64,000 nucleotides of DNA from an uncultured Lachnospiraceae bacterium. Lineage in GTDB: Bacteria; Bacillota; Clostridia; Lachnospirales; Lachnospiraceae. The stretch spans positions 62,001 through 126,000 of the forward strand of contig CAMWTP010000004.1 of the NCBI GenBank assembly GCA_947177165.1. Reading direction: 5' to 3'. The notes under the pieces were generated by a model. That model worked only from the letters and a program-made list of their open reading frames with translations, ran no database searches and had not been told where the DNA came from. A program made the translations under genes and the position numbers. Positions 35,328-44,794 of the stretch are shown here, piece after piece. Numbering within the stretch: the first letter of the stretch is position 1; every line of letters starts with the position of its first letter.

Positions 35328-35918
35328 CTACGGCGCTGCATCTTTCGGATTCTTTTTCACATTATATTTGTTCATCGCCATATCAACCTCGTCCTCGAGC
35401 ATCATGTTCACTGCGCCATCCACTTTCCCGAGACTGTCCTTCATCACTTCCAGCTCTTCTTTGCTGAAATGGCCGAGCACATAGTCCGCCAGATCGTAAC
35501 CTTTTGGCTTCTCACCGACACCGATCTTGATGCGCAGAAATGTGTCGTCTCCCAGATTTGCGATAATGTTCTTGATGCCATTGTGACCACCGGCACTGCC
35601 TTTTTTGCGGACGCGCAGCTGCCCGACATCAAGGCTGACATCGTCGTAGATCACAATCAGCTCGCTCGCCGCATCCGCCTTGTAATAATCTATGACAGCC
35701 TTTATCGCCTCACCACTCAGATTCATATATGTTAAAGGTTTCACAAGCACTACCTTTGTGCCATTGATTGTACCTTTTCCGATCAGTGCCCTGTGTTTGC
35801 AGTCCATCACACTGATGTTGTACTTGTCCGCGAGCGCGTCGATCGCCATAAAACCGATATTGTGTCTCGTATTCTCGTATTCCCTTGTGGGGTTTCCCAG
35901 TCCTGCTATGATAACCAT
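35328..35918 (-). CDS. pth: Peptidyl-tRNA hydrolase
   Basis: 196 residues from ATG 35918, which has AGGAG about eight bases upstream and begins MVIIAGLGNPTREYENTRHN, the normal family N-terminus with the catalytic His. YMNLSGEAI and IVIYDDVSLDVGQLRVRKKGSAGGHNG are also present. It recycles peptidyl-tRNA released from stalled ribosomes. The same frame is open for a further 65 codons to 36113, with a highly charged Lys/Glu/Ser-rich composition. I treat that as upstream sequence, but an extended form or a separate short peptide cannot be excluded. It leads into mfd. Confidence 0.93.
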   Translation of the reverse strand: MVIIAGLGNPTREYENTRHNIGFMAIDALADKYNISVMDCKHRALIGKGTINGTKVVLVKPLTYMNLSGEAIKAVIDYYKADAASELIVIYDDVSLDVGQLRVRKKGSAGGHNGIKNIIANLGDDTFLRIKIGVGEKPKGYDLADYVLGHFSKEELEVMKDSLGKVDGAVNMMLEDEVDMAMNKYNVKKNPKDAAP

Positions 35919-36132
35919 CTTTTTCTCTCCTGTCTCAATCTCTTCTGTCCTGCTTTCTTCGTCTTTTCTTCCTTCTGTTTTATATGTTTTACTTTTATGC
36001 TTTTCTGCGCTATGTTCTTCTGTGCTGCTTTCCCCTGTCTTTTTCCTTGTGCTGTCCTGGAACGGCACAAGCCGTTTAAATCTGTTTCTTAACCACTGCA
36101 TACTCGTCCCCATTTCTATAATAAGGAACTGT

Positions 36133-36282
36133 TCAGTTCCTGGAACAATTCTTATACTGTCCCTCCATCAGCCGCACCATGTCATCCTCGCCCATGCTGG
36201 CTTCACAGTAATAACCCTCGTCTTCCTCGTCATAAATATTATATGCACAAGTATCGCAATTTGAACTTCCCATTTTATCCAT
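36133..36282 (-). CDS. DUF6472-type small cysteine protein
   Basis: About 49 residues: CDTCAYNIYDEEDEGYYCEA, then an acidic stretch and KNCSRN. Four Cys (CxxC...C...C) suggest a small metal-binding protein. Short proteins of this pattern are frequent in Lachnospiraceae and have no known function. GGAGG lies just before ATG 36282; ATG 36273 three codons on has the better spacing and could be the true start. It is located between spoVG and pth on the same strand. Nothing else is seen in 36283-36510. Confidence 0.7.
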   Translation of the reverse strand: MDKMGSSNCDTCAYNIYDEEDEGYYCEASMGEDDMVRLMEGQYKNCSRN

Positions 36283-36510
36283 TTCCTCCGCAAATATTAC
36301 GAACCATTTTTCATTTCTGCCTGTGTCAAAAACCTTCAAACGCTGAATATCAGCATACCACACATACGATCTCCTTTCAAGCCGAACATCGAAAGATTCG
36401 GCAGCGCAAATGGCGACAGGTTTTCATTCCTCAATCACAACCTGACAGACTTTTCCGATACTTCTCCCCCTTTCTGGATAAGGAGATTGTCCGCATGGAG
36501 CCGTGCATTG

Positions 36511-36545
36511 AAAAAAGCCACCCGCTATGAACGGATGGCTTTTTA
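36511..36545 (-). terminator. Terminator of spoVG
   Basis: AAAAAGCCATCCG and CGGGTGGCTTTTTT on the minus strand form a stem with a seven-base loop and T-run, 26 bases past the spoVG stop. Confidence 0.8.
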
Positions 36546-36570
36546 CCCACATTTTTTATACAATAATACT

Positions 36571-36852
36571 CTAAGAAACTGCTTCCTCGTCCGGCTCTAA
36601 AAGTGCCTTCTCATAGCTTTCAAGAATTGTCTTCTGAATTGTGTCTCTTGTGTTAGAATTGATCGGATGAGCGATATCTCTGTACTCACCATCTGCAGAT
36701 TTCTTGCTTGGCATCGCGATGAAAAGACCCTTTTCACCCTCGATGACCTTGATGTCATGAACCACAAATTCATCATCAAGTGTAATAGAAACTACTGCTT
36801 TCATTTTTCCCTCTTTTGTGATTTTTCGAACGCGAACATCTGTTATTCTCAT
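36571..36852 (-). CDS. spoVG: Septation/sporulation regulator SpoVG
   Basis: 93 residues from ATG 36852 (AGGGGGA upstream), beginning [19 protein letters not shown], followed by [26 protein letters not shown] split over the family's beta hairpin, and [15 protein letters not shown]. SpoVG is a small RNA/DNA-binding protein that affects cell division and sporulation. Length and motifs match the family closely. It is downstream of glgC/glgD on the same strand, 39 bases beyond the glgD stop, and could be partly cotranscribed with them. Confidence 0.96.
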   Translation of the reverse strand: MRITDVRVRKITKEGKMKAVVSITLDDEFVVHDIKVIEGEKGLFIAMPSKKSADGEYRDIAHPINSNTRDTIQKTILESYEKALLEPDEEAVS

Positions 36853-36891
36853 TCTTTTGTCCCCCTTTTGCAAGTCGTTAATTACTTTTTG

Positions 36892-38010
36892 TTATAAAAC
36901 ATACCTCTCATTTTTCTCTACCACAACTTTAATGCCGGTCTCCCCGACGTGGTGTGAGTTTGCTCGAATAGTATCGCGGCTTTCTACTATACAATTTTCA
37001 ATGTGGGTGTTATCGCCTAGATACACATCATTTAAAATGATGGAGTTTTTAATGGTGCAATTGTTGCCGACAAAAACCTCCTTGAACAGGATGGAATTTT
37101 CCACCGTTCCATTTACAATACATCCGCTGGAGATCAGGCTGTTTCGAACCTGTGCTCCCGGATTGTACTTTGCGGGCGGTAAGTCGTCAACTTTGGAATA
37201 CACGTCAGGATACTGCTTGAAGAAATAATCGCGGATATCTTTCTTGAGGAAATCCATGTTCGTGCCATAGTAATCCTCGACCGTCGCGATATTTCTCCAG
37301 TAAGACTCGATCTTGTAACCGTATATCCGCTTCACATCTTTATAGCGTATAAGGATGTCCTGCACGAGATCGTGCCTTCCCTCCTCGGCGCTCTTCTCAA
37401 TCAGTTCGATGAGCTGTCTGCGTCTGATCACATAGATGCCGCACGACACGGTCTTTGACCGCGCCACCATGGGCTTCTCCTCGAACTCTTCGATCCGTCC
37501 GTCGTCATTCATCCTGACAACGCCGTACCGGTCCACATCCGCATCCTCCGGCATCTCCTTCACAACGACTGTGATGTCCGCCTTCTTTGCGATGTGATAT
37601 TCCAACACTTTATTGTAATCCATCTTGTAGACACAATCGCCTGTGGCGATGACTACATACGGTTCATGACTTCTTTTTAAAAATAAGAGATTCTGGTAAA
37701 TACTGTCCGCGGTTCCCTGATACCAGTTGCTGTTTTCGGGTGTAACTGTCGGCGTAAATGTATACAGACCTCCCTGTTTACGTCCGAAATCCCACCACTT
37801 TGATGAACTCAGATGCTCATGAAGACTTCTCGAATTATACTGCGTAATCACCGCAACTTTCTGAATGTGTGAGTTGGACATATTACTCAATACGAAATCA
37901 ATACTTCTATAACTGCCTGCAATCGGCATCGCTGAAATCGCTCTCTTATGGGAAAGTGCTCCCATCTTCCTGCTGTTTCCACCAGCTAATACAATTCCTA
38001 ATGCTCTCAT
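36892..38010 (-). CDS. glgD: Glucose-1-phosphate adenylyltransferase subunit GlgD
   Basis: A 372-residue nucleotidyltransferase-like subunit. The N-terminal GIVLAGGNSRKMGALSHKRA departs from the catalytic GxGxRL/KP pattern of GlgC, which is why GlgD is viewed as the regulatory or helper subunit. The C-terminal left-handed beta helix reads NSILFKEVFVGNNCTIKNSI. With GlgC it forms ADP-glucose for glycogen. It starts after GGAGATATAG, 53 bases downstream of glgC, so the two form an operon. Confidence 0.93.
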   Translation of the reverse strand: MRALGIVLAGGNSRKMGALSHKRAISAMPIAGSYRSIDFVLSNMSNSHIQKVAVITQYNSRSLHEHLSSSKWWDFGRKQGGLYTFTPTVTPENSNWYQGTADSIYQNLLFLKRSHEPYVVIATGDCVYKMDYNKVLEYHIAKKADITVVVKEMPEDADVDRYGVVRMNDDGRIEEFEEKPMVARSKTVSCGIYVIRRRQLIELIEKSAEEGRHDLVQDILIRYKDVKRIYGYKIESYWRNIATVEDYYGTNMDFLKKDIRDYFFKQYPDVYSKVDDLPPAKYNPGAQVRNSLISSGCIVNGTVENSILFKEVFVGNNCTIKNSIILNDVYLGDNTHIENCIVESRDTIRANSHHVGETGIKVVVEKNERYVL

Positions 38011-38063
38011 TCTATATCTCCATTCTTAATTATACCAGCGAATTTGAGCGCATGCTCAAACTT

Positions 38064-39332
38064 TTAATCCCCCACCTTTATCAATGTCTTGCCGCTGTCC
38101 AGCACACCATTTGGATAATCGGAAGCCACAGTCTCCCCAAAAATAACTGTATTCTTACCGATCTTAACATTGGCGGGAACGATCGATTTCTCACCGATAG
38201 TGACAAGCCCGCTATTATAAATGTCCGGTCTGGTATCGTTCTCCTTCTCAGAAAGTGTGCCGAGCTGCGTCTCGCTGCCCACTTGGGAATACTCGTCTAT
38301 GATTGCCTTCTCAACTGTGCACCGGTCTCCAATCTGTGTCTGGTTCATGATAATGGAATTGCGCACAACAGTTCCCTCCCCGATGACAACACCGCAGCCG
38401 ATAACCGAATTGTATACTTGTCCATAAATTTCCGAGCCCTCACCGATGATACTGCGCTCAACGACACTGTCAGCAGCGATATACTGGGGTGGCAGAACCT
38501 CGCTCTTCGTGTAAATCTTCCAATATTCCTCATAGAGGTTAAACTCCGGTACGATGTCGATCAGCTCCATGTTTGCTTCCCAGTAAGAGCTCAGTGTACC
38601 GACATCTTTCCAGTATCCGTTAAACTCGTAGGAGTACATCGGGCAGCCTTTCTCATGGCAGTACGGAATGACATGCTTCCCAAAATCAAGCGCAGGCTGG
38701 TCTGCTTTGGCGATCAGCGCCTCTTTGAGTGTTTTCCAATTAAATATGTAAATTCCCATGGAAGCCAGATTGCTTCTCGGGTTCTCCGGTTTCTCTTCAA
38801 AGTCGATAATCTTCTTATTCTCATCTGTGATGACGATGCCGAATCGTTTCGCTTCCTCAAGCGGAACCGGCATGGACGCGATCGTCACTTCCGAGCCGCT
38901 CTCCTTGTGGAAGTCGAGCATCACTTCGTAATCCATCTTGTAGATATGGTCTCCCGAGAGAATCAGCACATAGTCCGGATTGTAGTTCTCCATATACTCA
39001 AGATTCTGAAAAATGGCATTGGCTGTTCCAGTGTACCACTCACTCTCACTGCTCTTCTCATAAGGCGGCAATACAGTCACACCGCCGACATTCCGGTCCA
39101 GATCCCAGGGAATACCGATACCGATATGTGTATTCAGCTTCAACGGCTGATACTGTGTGAGCACTCCGACTGTGTCAATACCGGAATTAATACAATTGCT
39201 CAGCGGGAAATCAATGATGCGGTATTTCCCTCCAAAAGCAACAGCCGGTTTTGCCATTTTCGATGTCAGGACACCCAGTCTCGAACCCTGCCCACCTGCT
39301 AAAAGCATGGCAATCATTTCTTTTTTAATCAT
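38064..39332 (-). CDS. glgC: Glucose-1-phosphate adenylyltransferase, catalytic subunit GlgC
   Basis: A 422-residue protein with [23 protein letters not shown] (split pyrophosphorylase and activator motifs), [11 protein letters not shown] and [10 protein letters not shown]. The C-terminal beta-helix has repeated I/V-G-x hexapeptides ([14 protein letters not shown]). It makes ADP-glucose from ATP and glucose-1-phosphate, the committed step of glycogen synthesis. The start is ATG 39332 with GGGGTGA upstream. It is divergent from murC across a 264-base gap in which I see no gene and no clear promoter beyond AT-rich stretches. Confidence 0.96.
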   Translation of the reverse strand: MIKKEMIAMLLAGGQGSRLGVLTSKMAKPAVAFGGKYRIIDFPLSNCINSGIDTVGVLTQYQPLKLNTHIGIGIPWDLDRNVGGVTVLPPYEKSSESEWYTGTANAIFQNLEYMENYNPDYVLILSGDHIYKMDYEVMLDFHKESGSEVTIASMPVPLEEAKRFGIVITDENKKIIDFEEKPENPRSNLASMGIYIFNWKTLKEALIAKADQPALDFGKHVIPYCHEKGCPMYSYEFNGYWKDVGTLSSYWEANMELIDIVPEFNLYEEYWKIYTKSEVLPPQYIAADSVVERSIIGEGSEIYGQVYNSVIGCGVVIGEGTVVRNSIIMNQTQIGDRCTVEKAIIDEYSQVGSETQLGTLSEKENDTRPDIYNSGLVTIGEKSIVPANVKIGKNTVIFGETVASDYPNGVLDSGKTLIKVGD

Positions 39333-39596
39333 GTTGTCACCCCTACTTACATAATAATGGGTTCCGCGAATTTCCGCATATAACAGACCCTAATTCATTA
39401 TAGCATACATTTTCGTTAAAGGGAACAACTTTAACAACCAAATTTTATTTCCTATAACTATGGAAAAGTTCGTCTCTGAGGTGTATATTAATAGTGGTAT
39501 CACAATAAAATGAAACATATATACATTACCGCTTACAACCATCGCTGTTTCAAAACATGTGGTCTGCAATAAATTAACAGGAAGGAACATCAAATC

Positions 39597-40976
39597 ATGT
39601 ATCAGATAAATTTCAACAACCCTGTCCGTGTACATTTCATCGGCATTGGAGGGATCAGCATGTCCGGTCTTGCCCAGATTTTAATTGAGGCCGGCTTTAC
39701 AGTCAGCGGTTCAGACGCAAAGAAATCTCCGCTCACGCAGCATCTCGTCTCCATGGGCGCCAGGATCAGCTATCCCCAGATGGCAAGCAATATCGACAGC
39801 TCCATCGACCTTGTGGTGTATACCGCCGCCATCGCGCACGACAATCCGGAATTTGCCGCTGCTGAAAGACAGCAGATTCCGCTCATGACGCGCGCCGACC
39901 TGCTCGGTCAGATCATGAAAAACTACAAGATGCCTATCGCAGTCAGCGGCACACACGGAAAGACAACCACCACTTCCATGATATCCGAGGTGCTTCTTGC
40001 CGCAGACGCTGATCCCACCCTGTCCATCGGCGGAATCTTAAAGTCCATCGGCGGCAACATCCGTGTCGGCCGGTCGGACTATTTTGTGACGGAGGCGTGC
40101 GAGTACACGAACTCCTTTTTGAGCTTCTTCCCCCGCATCAGCATCATCCTTAATATAGAAGAAGACCATATGGACTTTTTCAAAGATATCGACGATATCC
40201 GCCGCTCTTTTCAAAGATTCGCCGAGATTCTTCCCGATGACGGCTGTCTGATCATCAACAGCGGAATCGACCATGTCGAACAGCTTGTCGAAGGGCTTCG
40301 CTGCAGGATTATCACGTTCGGCGCAGATGCCTCCGCCGATTACAGTTTTGCCGATGCCGTCTACGATAAGCTTGGACGCGCTTCTTACACGCTTGTCAAA
40401 AAAGGCCAGGAATGCGGCACTGTCCGACTCGGCGTTGTCGGCGAGCACAATATCCTGAACTCTCTGTCCGTCATCGCCCTGATGGATATTCTCGGTTTTG
40501 ACTCTGACACGGTACATAATGCCCTGTCCGCTTTCGCCGGCACAGAAAGACGTTTCGAGCGCAAGGGCGAAGTCGCCGGCATCACGATTCTCGACGACTA
40601 TGCACACCACCCGACGGAGATCACCGCCACGCTGAAAGCTGCCGCAAACTATCCGCACAATACATTGTGGTGCGTGTTCCAGCCACACACCTACACGCGC
40701 ACAAAGGCGTTTTTGAAGGATTTTGCGAAAGCGCTTTCGCTCGCGGACAAAGTGATCCTGACAGACATCTATGCCGCGCGGGAGAAAAATACAATCGGTA
40801 TCAGCTCTGGAGACCTGCTCGCCGAACTGGAAAAGACAGGCACAGAATGCTACTATTTCCAAAGTTTTGACGAAATAGAAAATTTTTTATTAAAAAATTG
40901 TATCAACGGCGATTTGTTGATAACTATGGGCGCCGGAGACGTCGTAAAAATCGGTGAAAATCTGCTCGGAATATAA
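39597..40976 (+). CDS. murC: UDP-N-acetylmuramate--L-alanine ligase
   Basis: 459 residues with the Mur ligase plan: the UDP-binding start VHFIGIGGISMSGLAQIL, the ATP loop GTHGKTTTTSM (about 118-128), NIEEDHMDFF, and DDYAHHPTEI at about 332 opening the C-terminal domain. It adds L-alanine to UDP-MurNAc in cytoplasmic peptidoglycan synthesis. AGGAAGG is about 11 bases before the ATG. The stop codon abuts a cluster of DnaA boxes. Confidence 0.97.
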   Translation: MYQINFNNPVRVHFIGIGGISMSGLAQILIEAGFTVSGSDAKKSPLTQHLVSMGARISYPQMASNIDSSIDLVVYTAAIAHDNPEFAAAERQQIPLMTRADLLGQIMKNYKMPIAVSGTHGKTTTTSMISEVLLAADADPTLSIGGILKSIGGNIRVGRSDYFVTEACEYTNSFLSFFPRISIILNIEEDHMDFFKDIDDIRRSFQRFAEILPDDGCLIINSGIDHVEQLVEGLRCRIITFGADASADYSFADAVYDKLGRASYTLVKKGQECGTVRLGVVGEHNILNSLSVIALMDILGFDSDTVHNALSAFAGTERRFERKGEVAGITILDDYAHHPTEITATLKAAANYPHNTLWCVFQPHTYTRTKAFLKDFAKALSLADKVILTDIYAAREKNTIGISSGDLLAELEKTGTECYYFQSFDEIENFLLKNCINGDLLITMGAGDVVKIGENLLGI

Positions 40977-41171
40977 TTATCCACATTATCCACATTTTTT
41001 TGTGACCAAATCGTCAAAAAAGGGTGTGGATATTTTTTGCTTTCATCCACATCATGCATGATAAAAATTCACATGTTACCTTTGTTGTTTCACAAGGAAT
41101 CAGGACTCTGCCGCACTTGGATATCCACATTATCCACAGTATCCACATTACCCAAGAATCCAGTATTCACA
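40977..41171. promoter_or_regulatory. DnaA-box cluster upstream of dnaD-like gene
   Basis: Perfect TTATCCACA boxes lie at 40977-40985, 40986-40994 (tandem) and 41130-41138. One-mismatch boxes are ATATCCACA at 41121-41129 and, on the minus strand, at 41025-41033; TCATCCACA at 41043-41051; and GTATCCACA at 41139-41147. GTATTCACA at 41163-41171 is weaker. The trio 41121-41147 has no spacers. The cluster ends about 25 bases before the promoter of the replication genes dnaD/dnaC. It fills the gap between murC and dnaD. Confidence 0.85.
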
Positions 41172-41194
41172 AGGGGTTGAGCGGTGTCGGGGGC

Positions 41195-41222
41195 TTGCTT
41201 TTTTTTCCAGGTGTGCTACAAT
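41195..41222 (+). promoter_or_regulatory. Promoter of the dnaD-dnaC operon
   Basis: TTGCTT (41195-41200), a 16-base spacer and TACAAT (41217-41222), 77 bases before the ATG and just downstream of the DnaA boxes, so DnaA binding could tune it. Confidence 0.55.
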
Positions 41223-41298
41223 ACACTTACCTTACAGATGCCGGTGTCTCCCACGCCGGATCGCTACTAAGGAATTTCTAACCGGACGGAGGTTAATT

Positions 41299-42456
41299 AT
41301 GAATCGTGTCAATATTTATCGGGCTGCCACAAATGACCAGACAAGCATTTCCAACTTATTCATTGACGAATATATGGCAGACGCCAACGACGCACAGCTC
41401 AAGATCTATCTTTTTCTGATCCGCATGATGAACGCGAATCTCCCAACAAGCGTAACCGATATTGCGGACAAGTTTAACTATACAGAAAAAGACGTGCTCA
41501 GGTCGCTGACGTACTGGGAGTCCAGACAGCTTCTGGCACTTGACTTCGACGCGGCTCACAACCTGTCCGGAATCAGGGTACTTTCCCTTGAAACTTACGA
41601 GGCGCCCAGAACGGCTCCCCGTATCACCCCGGTCTTATCTTTTATAAGACCGGCCTCCATGCAGACGGGCATGACTGCCAGAGCCGGATCGGCTCCGCTG
41701 GCTGCGAATCGTACTGTCGCAGCCATGGGCAGCCAGCCCGCAAATGGAAAACTTAACAGCGGCACGATTGCAAGACCGGACTATTCCCTTGACGAGCTCA
41801 AAAGCTTCAAGAGCAACGAAGATATTGAACAGCTGCTGATGGTCACAGAACAGTATGTCGCAAGACCGCTGACGCGCAGCGATATGGAGACTATTCTCTT
41901 TCTATATGACAGACTTGATTTCTCGACAGACCTGATCGACTATCTGGTGCAGCACTGTGTAGAGCGCGGCAAAAAAGATTTCCGGTACATGGAAAAAGTC
42001 GCTTTGGCGTGGCATGAGCAGGGCATCACTTCACCGACTGATGCGCAGAATGCTTCACGCAAGTATGACAAAGCGGTCTACACGATCATGAAGTCGCTCG
42101 GCAAGAACACAAATCCGGCTCCAAAAGAGCTTGAGTACATAAACAAATGGACGAAGGAATACGGCTTTCTGCTGGATGTGATCCAGGAAGCCTGCGACAA
42201 GACTGTCATGACGACGGACAGCCACCGCTTCGCGTACGCGGACGGTATCCTCACCAAGTGGTATCAGGCAGGCGTCCATCACAAGGCTGACATTCCGGCG
42301 GCTGACGCGGCGTACAGGCGCGTTTCCCCCAATGCGGACAAGCCCCGCAAAATGAATACTAAAAACGATAATATCGTAACTAAGAATAAATTCAACAATT
42401 TCGCACAGAATACCTACGACTTCGATGAGTTAGAGCAAAATATACTGAGCAACTAA
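41299..42456 (+). CDS. DnaD-domain replication initiation protein
   Basis: 385 residues. The N-terminal winged-helix part (about 25-90: DAQLKIYLFLIRMMNAN, then YTEKDVLRSLTYWESRQLL) resembles DnaD/DnaB-family initiators. A flexible Ala/Pro-rich linker spans about 105-155. The C-terminal DnaD-like helical domains have LDFSTDLIDYLVQHCVERGK and YINKWTKEYGFLLDVI. DnaD proteins help load the replicative helicase at origins and restart sites. GGAGG lies five bases before the ATG. It is followed 39 bases on by a DnaC/DnaI-like loader, and preceded by a DnaA-box cluster. Confidence 0.88.
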   Translation: MNRVNIYRAATNDQTSISNLFIDEYMADANDAQLKIYLFLIRMMNANLPTSVTDIADKFNYTEKDVLRSLTYWESRQLLALDFDAAHNLSGIRVLSLETYEAPRTAPRITPVLSFIRPASMQTGMTARAGSAPLAANRTVAAMGSQPANGKLNSGTIARPDYSLDELKSFKSNEDIEQLLMVTEQYVARPLTRSDMETILFLYDRLDFSTDLIDYLVQHCVERGKKDFRYMEKVALAWHEQGITSPTDAQNASRKYDKAVYTIMKSLGKNTNPAPKELEYINKWTKEYGFLLDVIQEACDKTVMTTDSHRFAYADGILTKWYQAGVHHKADIPAADAAYRRVSPNADKPRKMNTKNDNIVTKNKFNNFAQNTYDFDELEQNILSN

Positions 42457-42495
42457 AATGCGCAGCCATTCCGAAAACAGAAGAGGTAATATACA

Positions 42496-43468
42496 GATGG
42501 CACTGACAAACAGCCAATACGATGCGATCATGCGCTCCTATGAGGAGAAACAGCGCGCCGCCAGACACCGGCTGGAACGCAACACTGAAACGGTATACAG
42601 ACAGATTCCGGCCTACGAGGACCTGGACCGGCAGGTCGCTTCCATCTCCATCGAGCAGGGCAGAAAACTCCTTGGCGGAAACGGGAATGCATTGCAGGAA
42701 TTAAAACAGCGCTTAAAGGAACTCTCCGAAAAAAAGAGTTCCCTGCTGCGCGAATACGGCTTTCCCGATGACTTCCTGTCCCCGGTCTACGCGTGTGACA
42801 AATGCTGCGACACGGGCTACATTGCCAACCAAAAGTGCAGCTGCTTCCGCGCGGAAGAGATCAATTTAATTTACGAACAGTCCCACATCAAGAACCTGCT
42901 CCTGACAGAAAATTTTGACTCTCTGTCCTATGACTATTATGCGGGCGAGGATCTCGAAAAATTTATGAAAGCTGTACAAATATGCCAAAATTTTGTGAAA
43001 AGCTTCGATAAGGACTACCGAAACCTGTTTTTTTATGGTACAGTAGGAACGGGAAAGTCTTTTCTGTCCTGCTGTATCGCAAAAGAATTGATTGACCATG
43101 GAAACCTGGTGATCTACTTCAGCGCTTCCCAGCTCTTTGATATCCTGTCGAAAAGTACTTTTGACAGAGACAGCATGGAGGCGGCATCCGGTATCTCCGA
43201 TGACATCTGTGACTGTGACCTGCTGATCATCGACGATCTCGGGACAGAGCTCACCAATTCCTTTGTTTCCTCCCAGCTTTTTTCCTGCCTGAACAACAGA
43301 CATCTGCGGAAAAAGGCTACGATTATCACGACAAATCTCTCACTTGGGGAACTGCGGGACCGTTATTCTGACAGAATCTTTTCCCGCATCACAAGCAATT
43401 ATGATATATGCAAGCTGACCGGCCGGGATATCCGGATGCTGAAAAAGACAGCGGCAACAAACAAATGA
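42496..43468 (+). CDS. DnaC/DnaI-like helicase loader ATPase
   Basis: About 323 residues. A coiled N-terminus spans about 1-95, then a Cys-rich segment (CDKCCDTGYIANQKCSCF, about 98-115) suitable for zinc, as in DnaI. The AAA+ core has YGTVGTGKSFLSCCIA (Walker A), LLIIDDLGTE (Walker B) and a sensor-like IITTNLSLGEL. It belongs with the DnaD-like gene upstream and is expected to load DnaB helicase. ATG 42496 has GAGGT upstream; the frame to 42458 is less likely. Confidence 0.9.
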
Positions 43469-43525
43469 TAATAAAACACATACAGAAACACTACACAAAA
43501 CAATATAGAAAGCGAGGGTTTTTCA

Positions 43526-44719
43526 ATGCCAGTTCGTGAGGAAAAAAGAAATCTCAATTCAATACCTGTAGGTTCATTAGGCATCATTCCTTTGAGTGGC
43601 TGCAAGGAGCTGGGCGACAAAGTTGACGAATATCTTGTCAAATGGAGAGCCGAGCGCGAGAGTGAGCACAAGGACTCTCTTGCATTTGCCGGGTATCAAC
43701 GCGATTCCTACATTATCAATACCCGCGTTCCGCGTTTTGGTACCGGGGAGGCAAAGGGCGAGATCTTAGAGTCGGTGCGCGGCGATGACATTTATCTGCT
43801 GGTGGATGTCACGAACTATAGCCTGACTTATTCCCTCTGCGGCCAGGAGAACCATATGTCGCCTGACGACCACTATCAGGACCTAAAACGAATTATCGCC
43901 GCAATCGGCGGTAAGTCGAGGCGCATCACCGTGATCATGCCCTATCTGTATGAGAGCCGCCAGCACAAGCGGAATTCCCGGGAATCCCTCGACTGTGCGC
44001 TTGCGCTCCAGGAGATGGTCAAGATGGGCGTAGACAACATTATCACTTTCGACGCGCACGATCCGCGCGTGCAGAATGCGATTCCTCTGAATGGCTTTGA
44101 GACCGTATCGCCCACCTATCAGTTTATCAAGGGACTGTTAAATCATATACCTGACTTAACCATCGACGCAGACCATATGATGATCATCAGCCCCGACGAG
44201 GGCGGCATGAGCCGTGCGATCTACATGGCAAACGTGATGGGGCTCGATATGGGTATGTTCTATAAACGGCGCGACTACACGAGAGTGGTAAACGGCCGCA
44301 ACCCGATCGTGGCACACGAGTTTCTCGGAAGCAGTGTCGAGGGAAAGGATGTCATCATTGTGGATGATATGATCTCCTCCGGCGAGAGTATGATCGAGGT
44401 TGCCACAGACCTCAAGAAACGCAAGGCAAAGCGAATCTTCGCTGCCGCCACTTTTGGTCTGTTCACTGCGGGACTCGACATCTTTGACGACGCATGCAGG
44501 GATGGATTGATCTACAGGGTACTCACTACAAACCTGATCTATCAGAAACCGGAACTGCTTGAAAAAGACTGGTATATCAGCTGCGACATGAGCAAATATA
44601 TCGCATACATTATCGATACCTTAAATCACGATTCTTCCATCAGTGACCTGCTAAATCCAAACGACAGGATTCACAGCTACATCAACCGCTACAAAAACGG
44701 AGAGATACCAACAATTTAA
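43526..44719 (+). CDS. prs: Ribose-phosphate pyrophosphokinase, extended clostridial form
   Basis: 397 residues, about 80 longer than usual Prs. The ATP/ribose-5-phosphate site reads MPYLYESRQHKRNSRE (about 138-153) and DNIITFDAHDPRVQNA. The PRPP loop is VIIVDDMISSGESMIE (about 275). The extra length lies in the N-terminus (about 1-75) and the C-terminus. The enzyme forms PRPP for nucleotide, His and Trp synthesis. It is 57 bases behind the helicase loader on the same strand and shares a two-way terminator with galE. Confidence 0.92.
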   Translation: MPVREEKRNLNSIPVGSLGIIPLSGCKELGDKVDEYLVKWRAERESEHKDSLAFAGYQRDSYIINTRVPRFGTGEAKGEILESVRGDDIYLLVDVTNYSLTYSLCGQENHMSPDDHYQDLKRIIAAIGGKSRRITVIMPYLYESRQHKRNSRESLDCALALQEMVKMGVDNIITFDAHDPRVQNAIPLNGFETVSPTYQFIKGLLNHIPDLTIDADHMMIISPDEGGMSRAIYMANVMGLDMGMFYKRRDYTRVVNGRNPIVAHEFLGSSVEGKDVIIVDDMISSGESMIEVATDLKKRKAKRIFAAATFGLFTAGLDIFDDACRDGLIYRVLTTNLIYQKPELLEKDWYISCDMSKYIAYIIDTLNHDSSISDLLNPNDRIHSYINRYKNGEIPTI

Positions 44720-44755
44720 TATCAGACAGGGATGCGTTTCGCCCCTGTTCATAAA

Positions 44756-44786
44756 TAAAATACCGCTGGCACCCAGCGGTATTTTA
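44756..44786. terminator. Bidirectional terminator between prs and galE
   Basis: AAATACCGCTGG and CCAGCGGTATTT form a stem with a short loop, flanked by A-rich and T-rich runs that suit both convergent genes. Confidence 0.85.
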
Positions 44787-44794
44787 TTTATTAT

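Noticed and set aside
37869..39302. Plus-strand 477-codon frame opposite glgC/glgD
   Set aside because: It spans two genuine genes on the other strand plus their gap and shows no protein-family features.
40038..40862. Minus-strand open frame of 274 codons opposite murC
   Set aside because: MurC is unmistakable on the plus strand; the antisense frame is a by-product of its codon usage.
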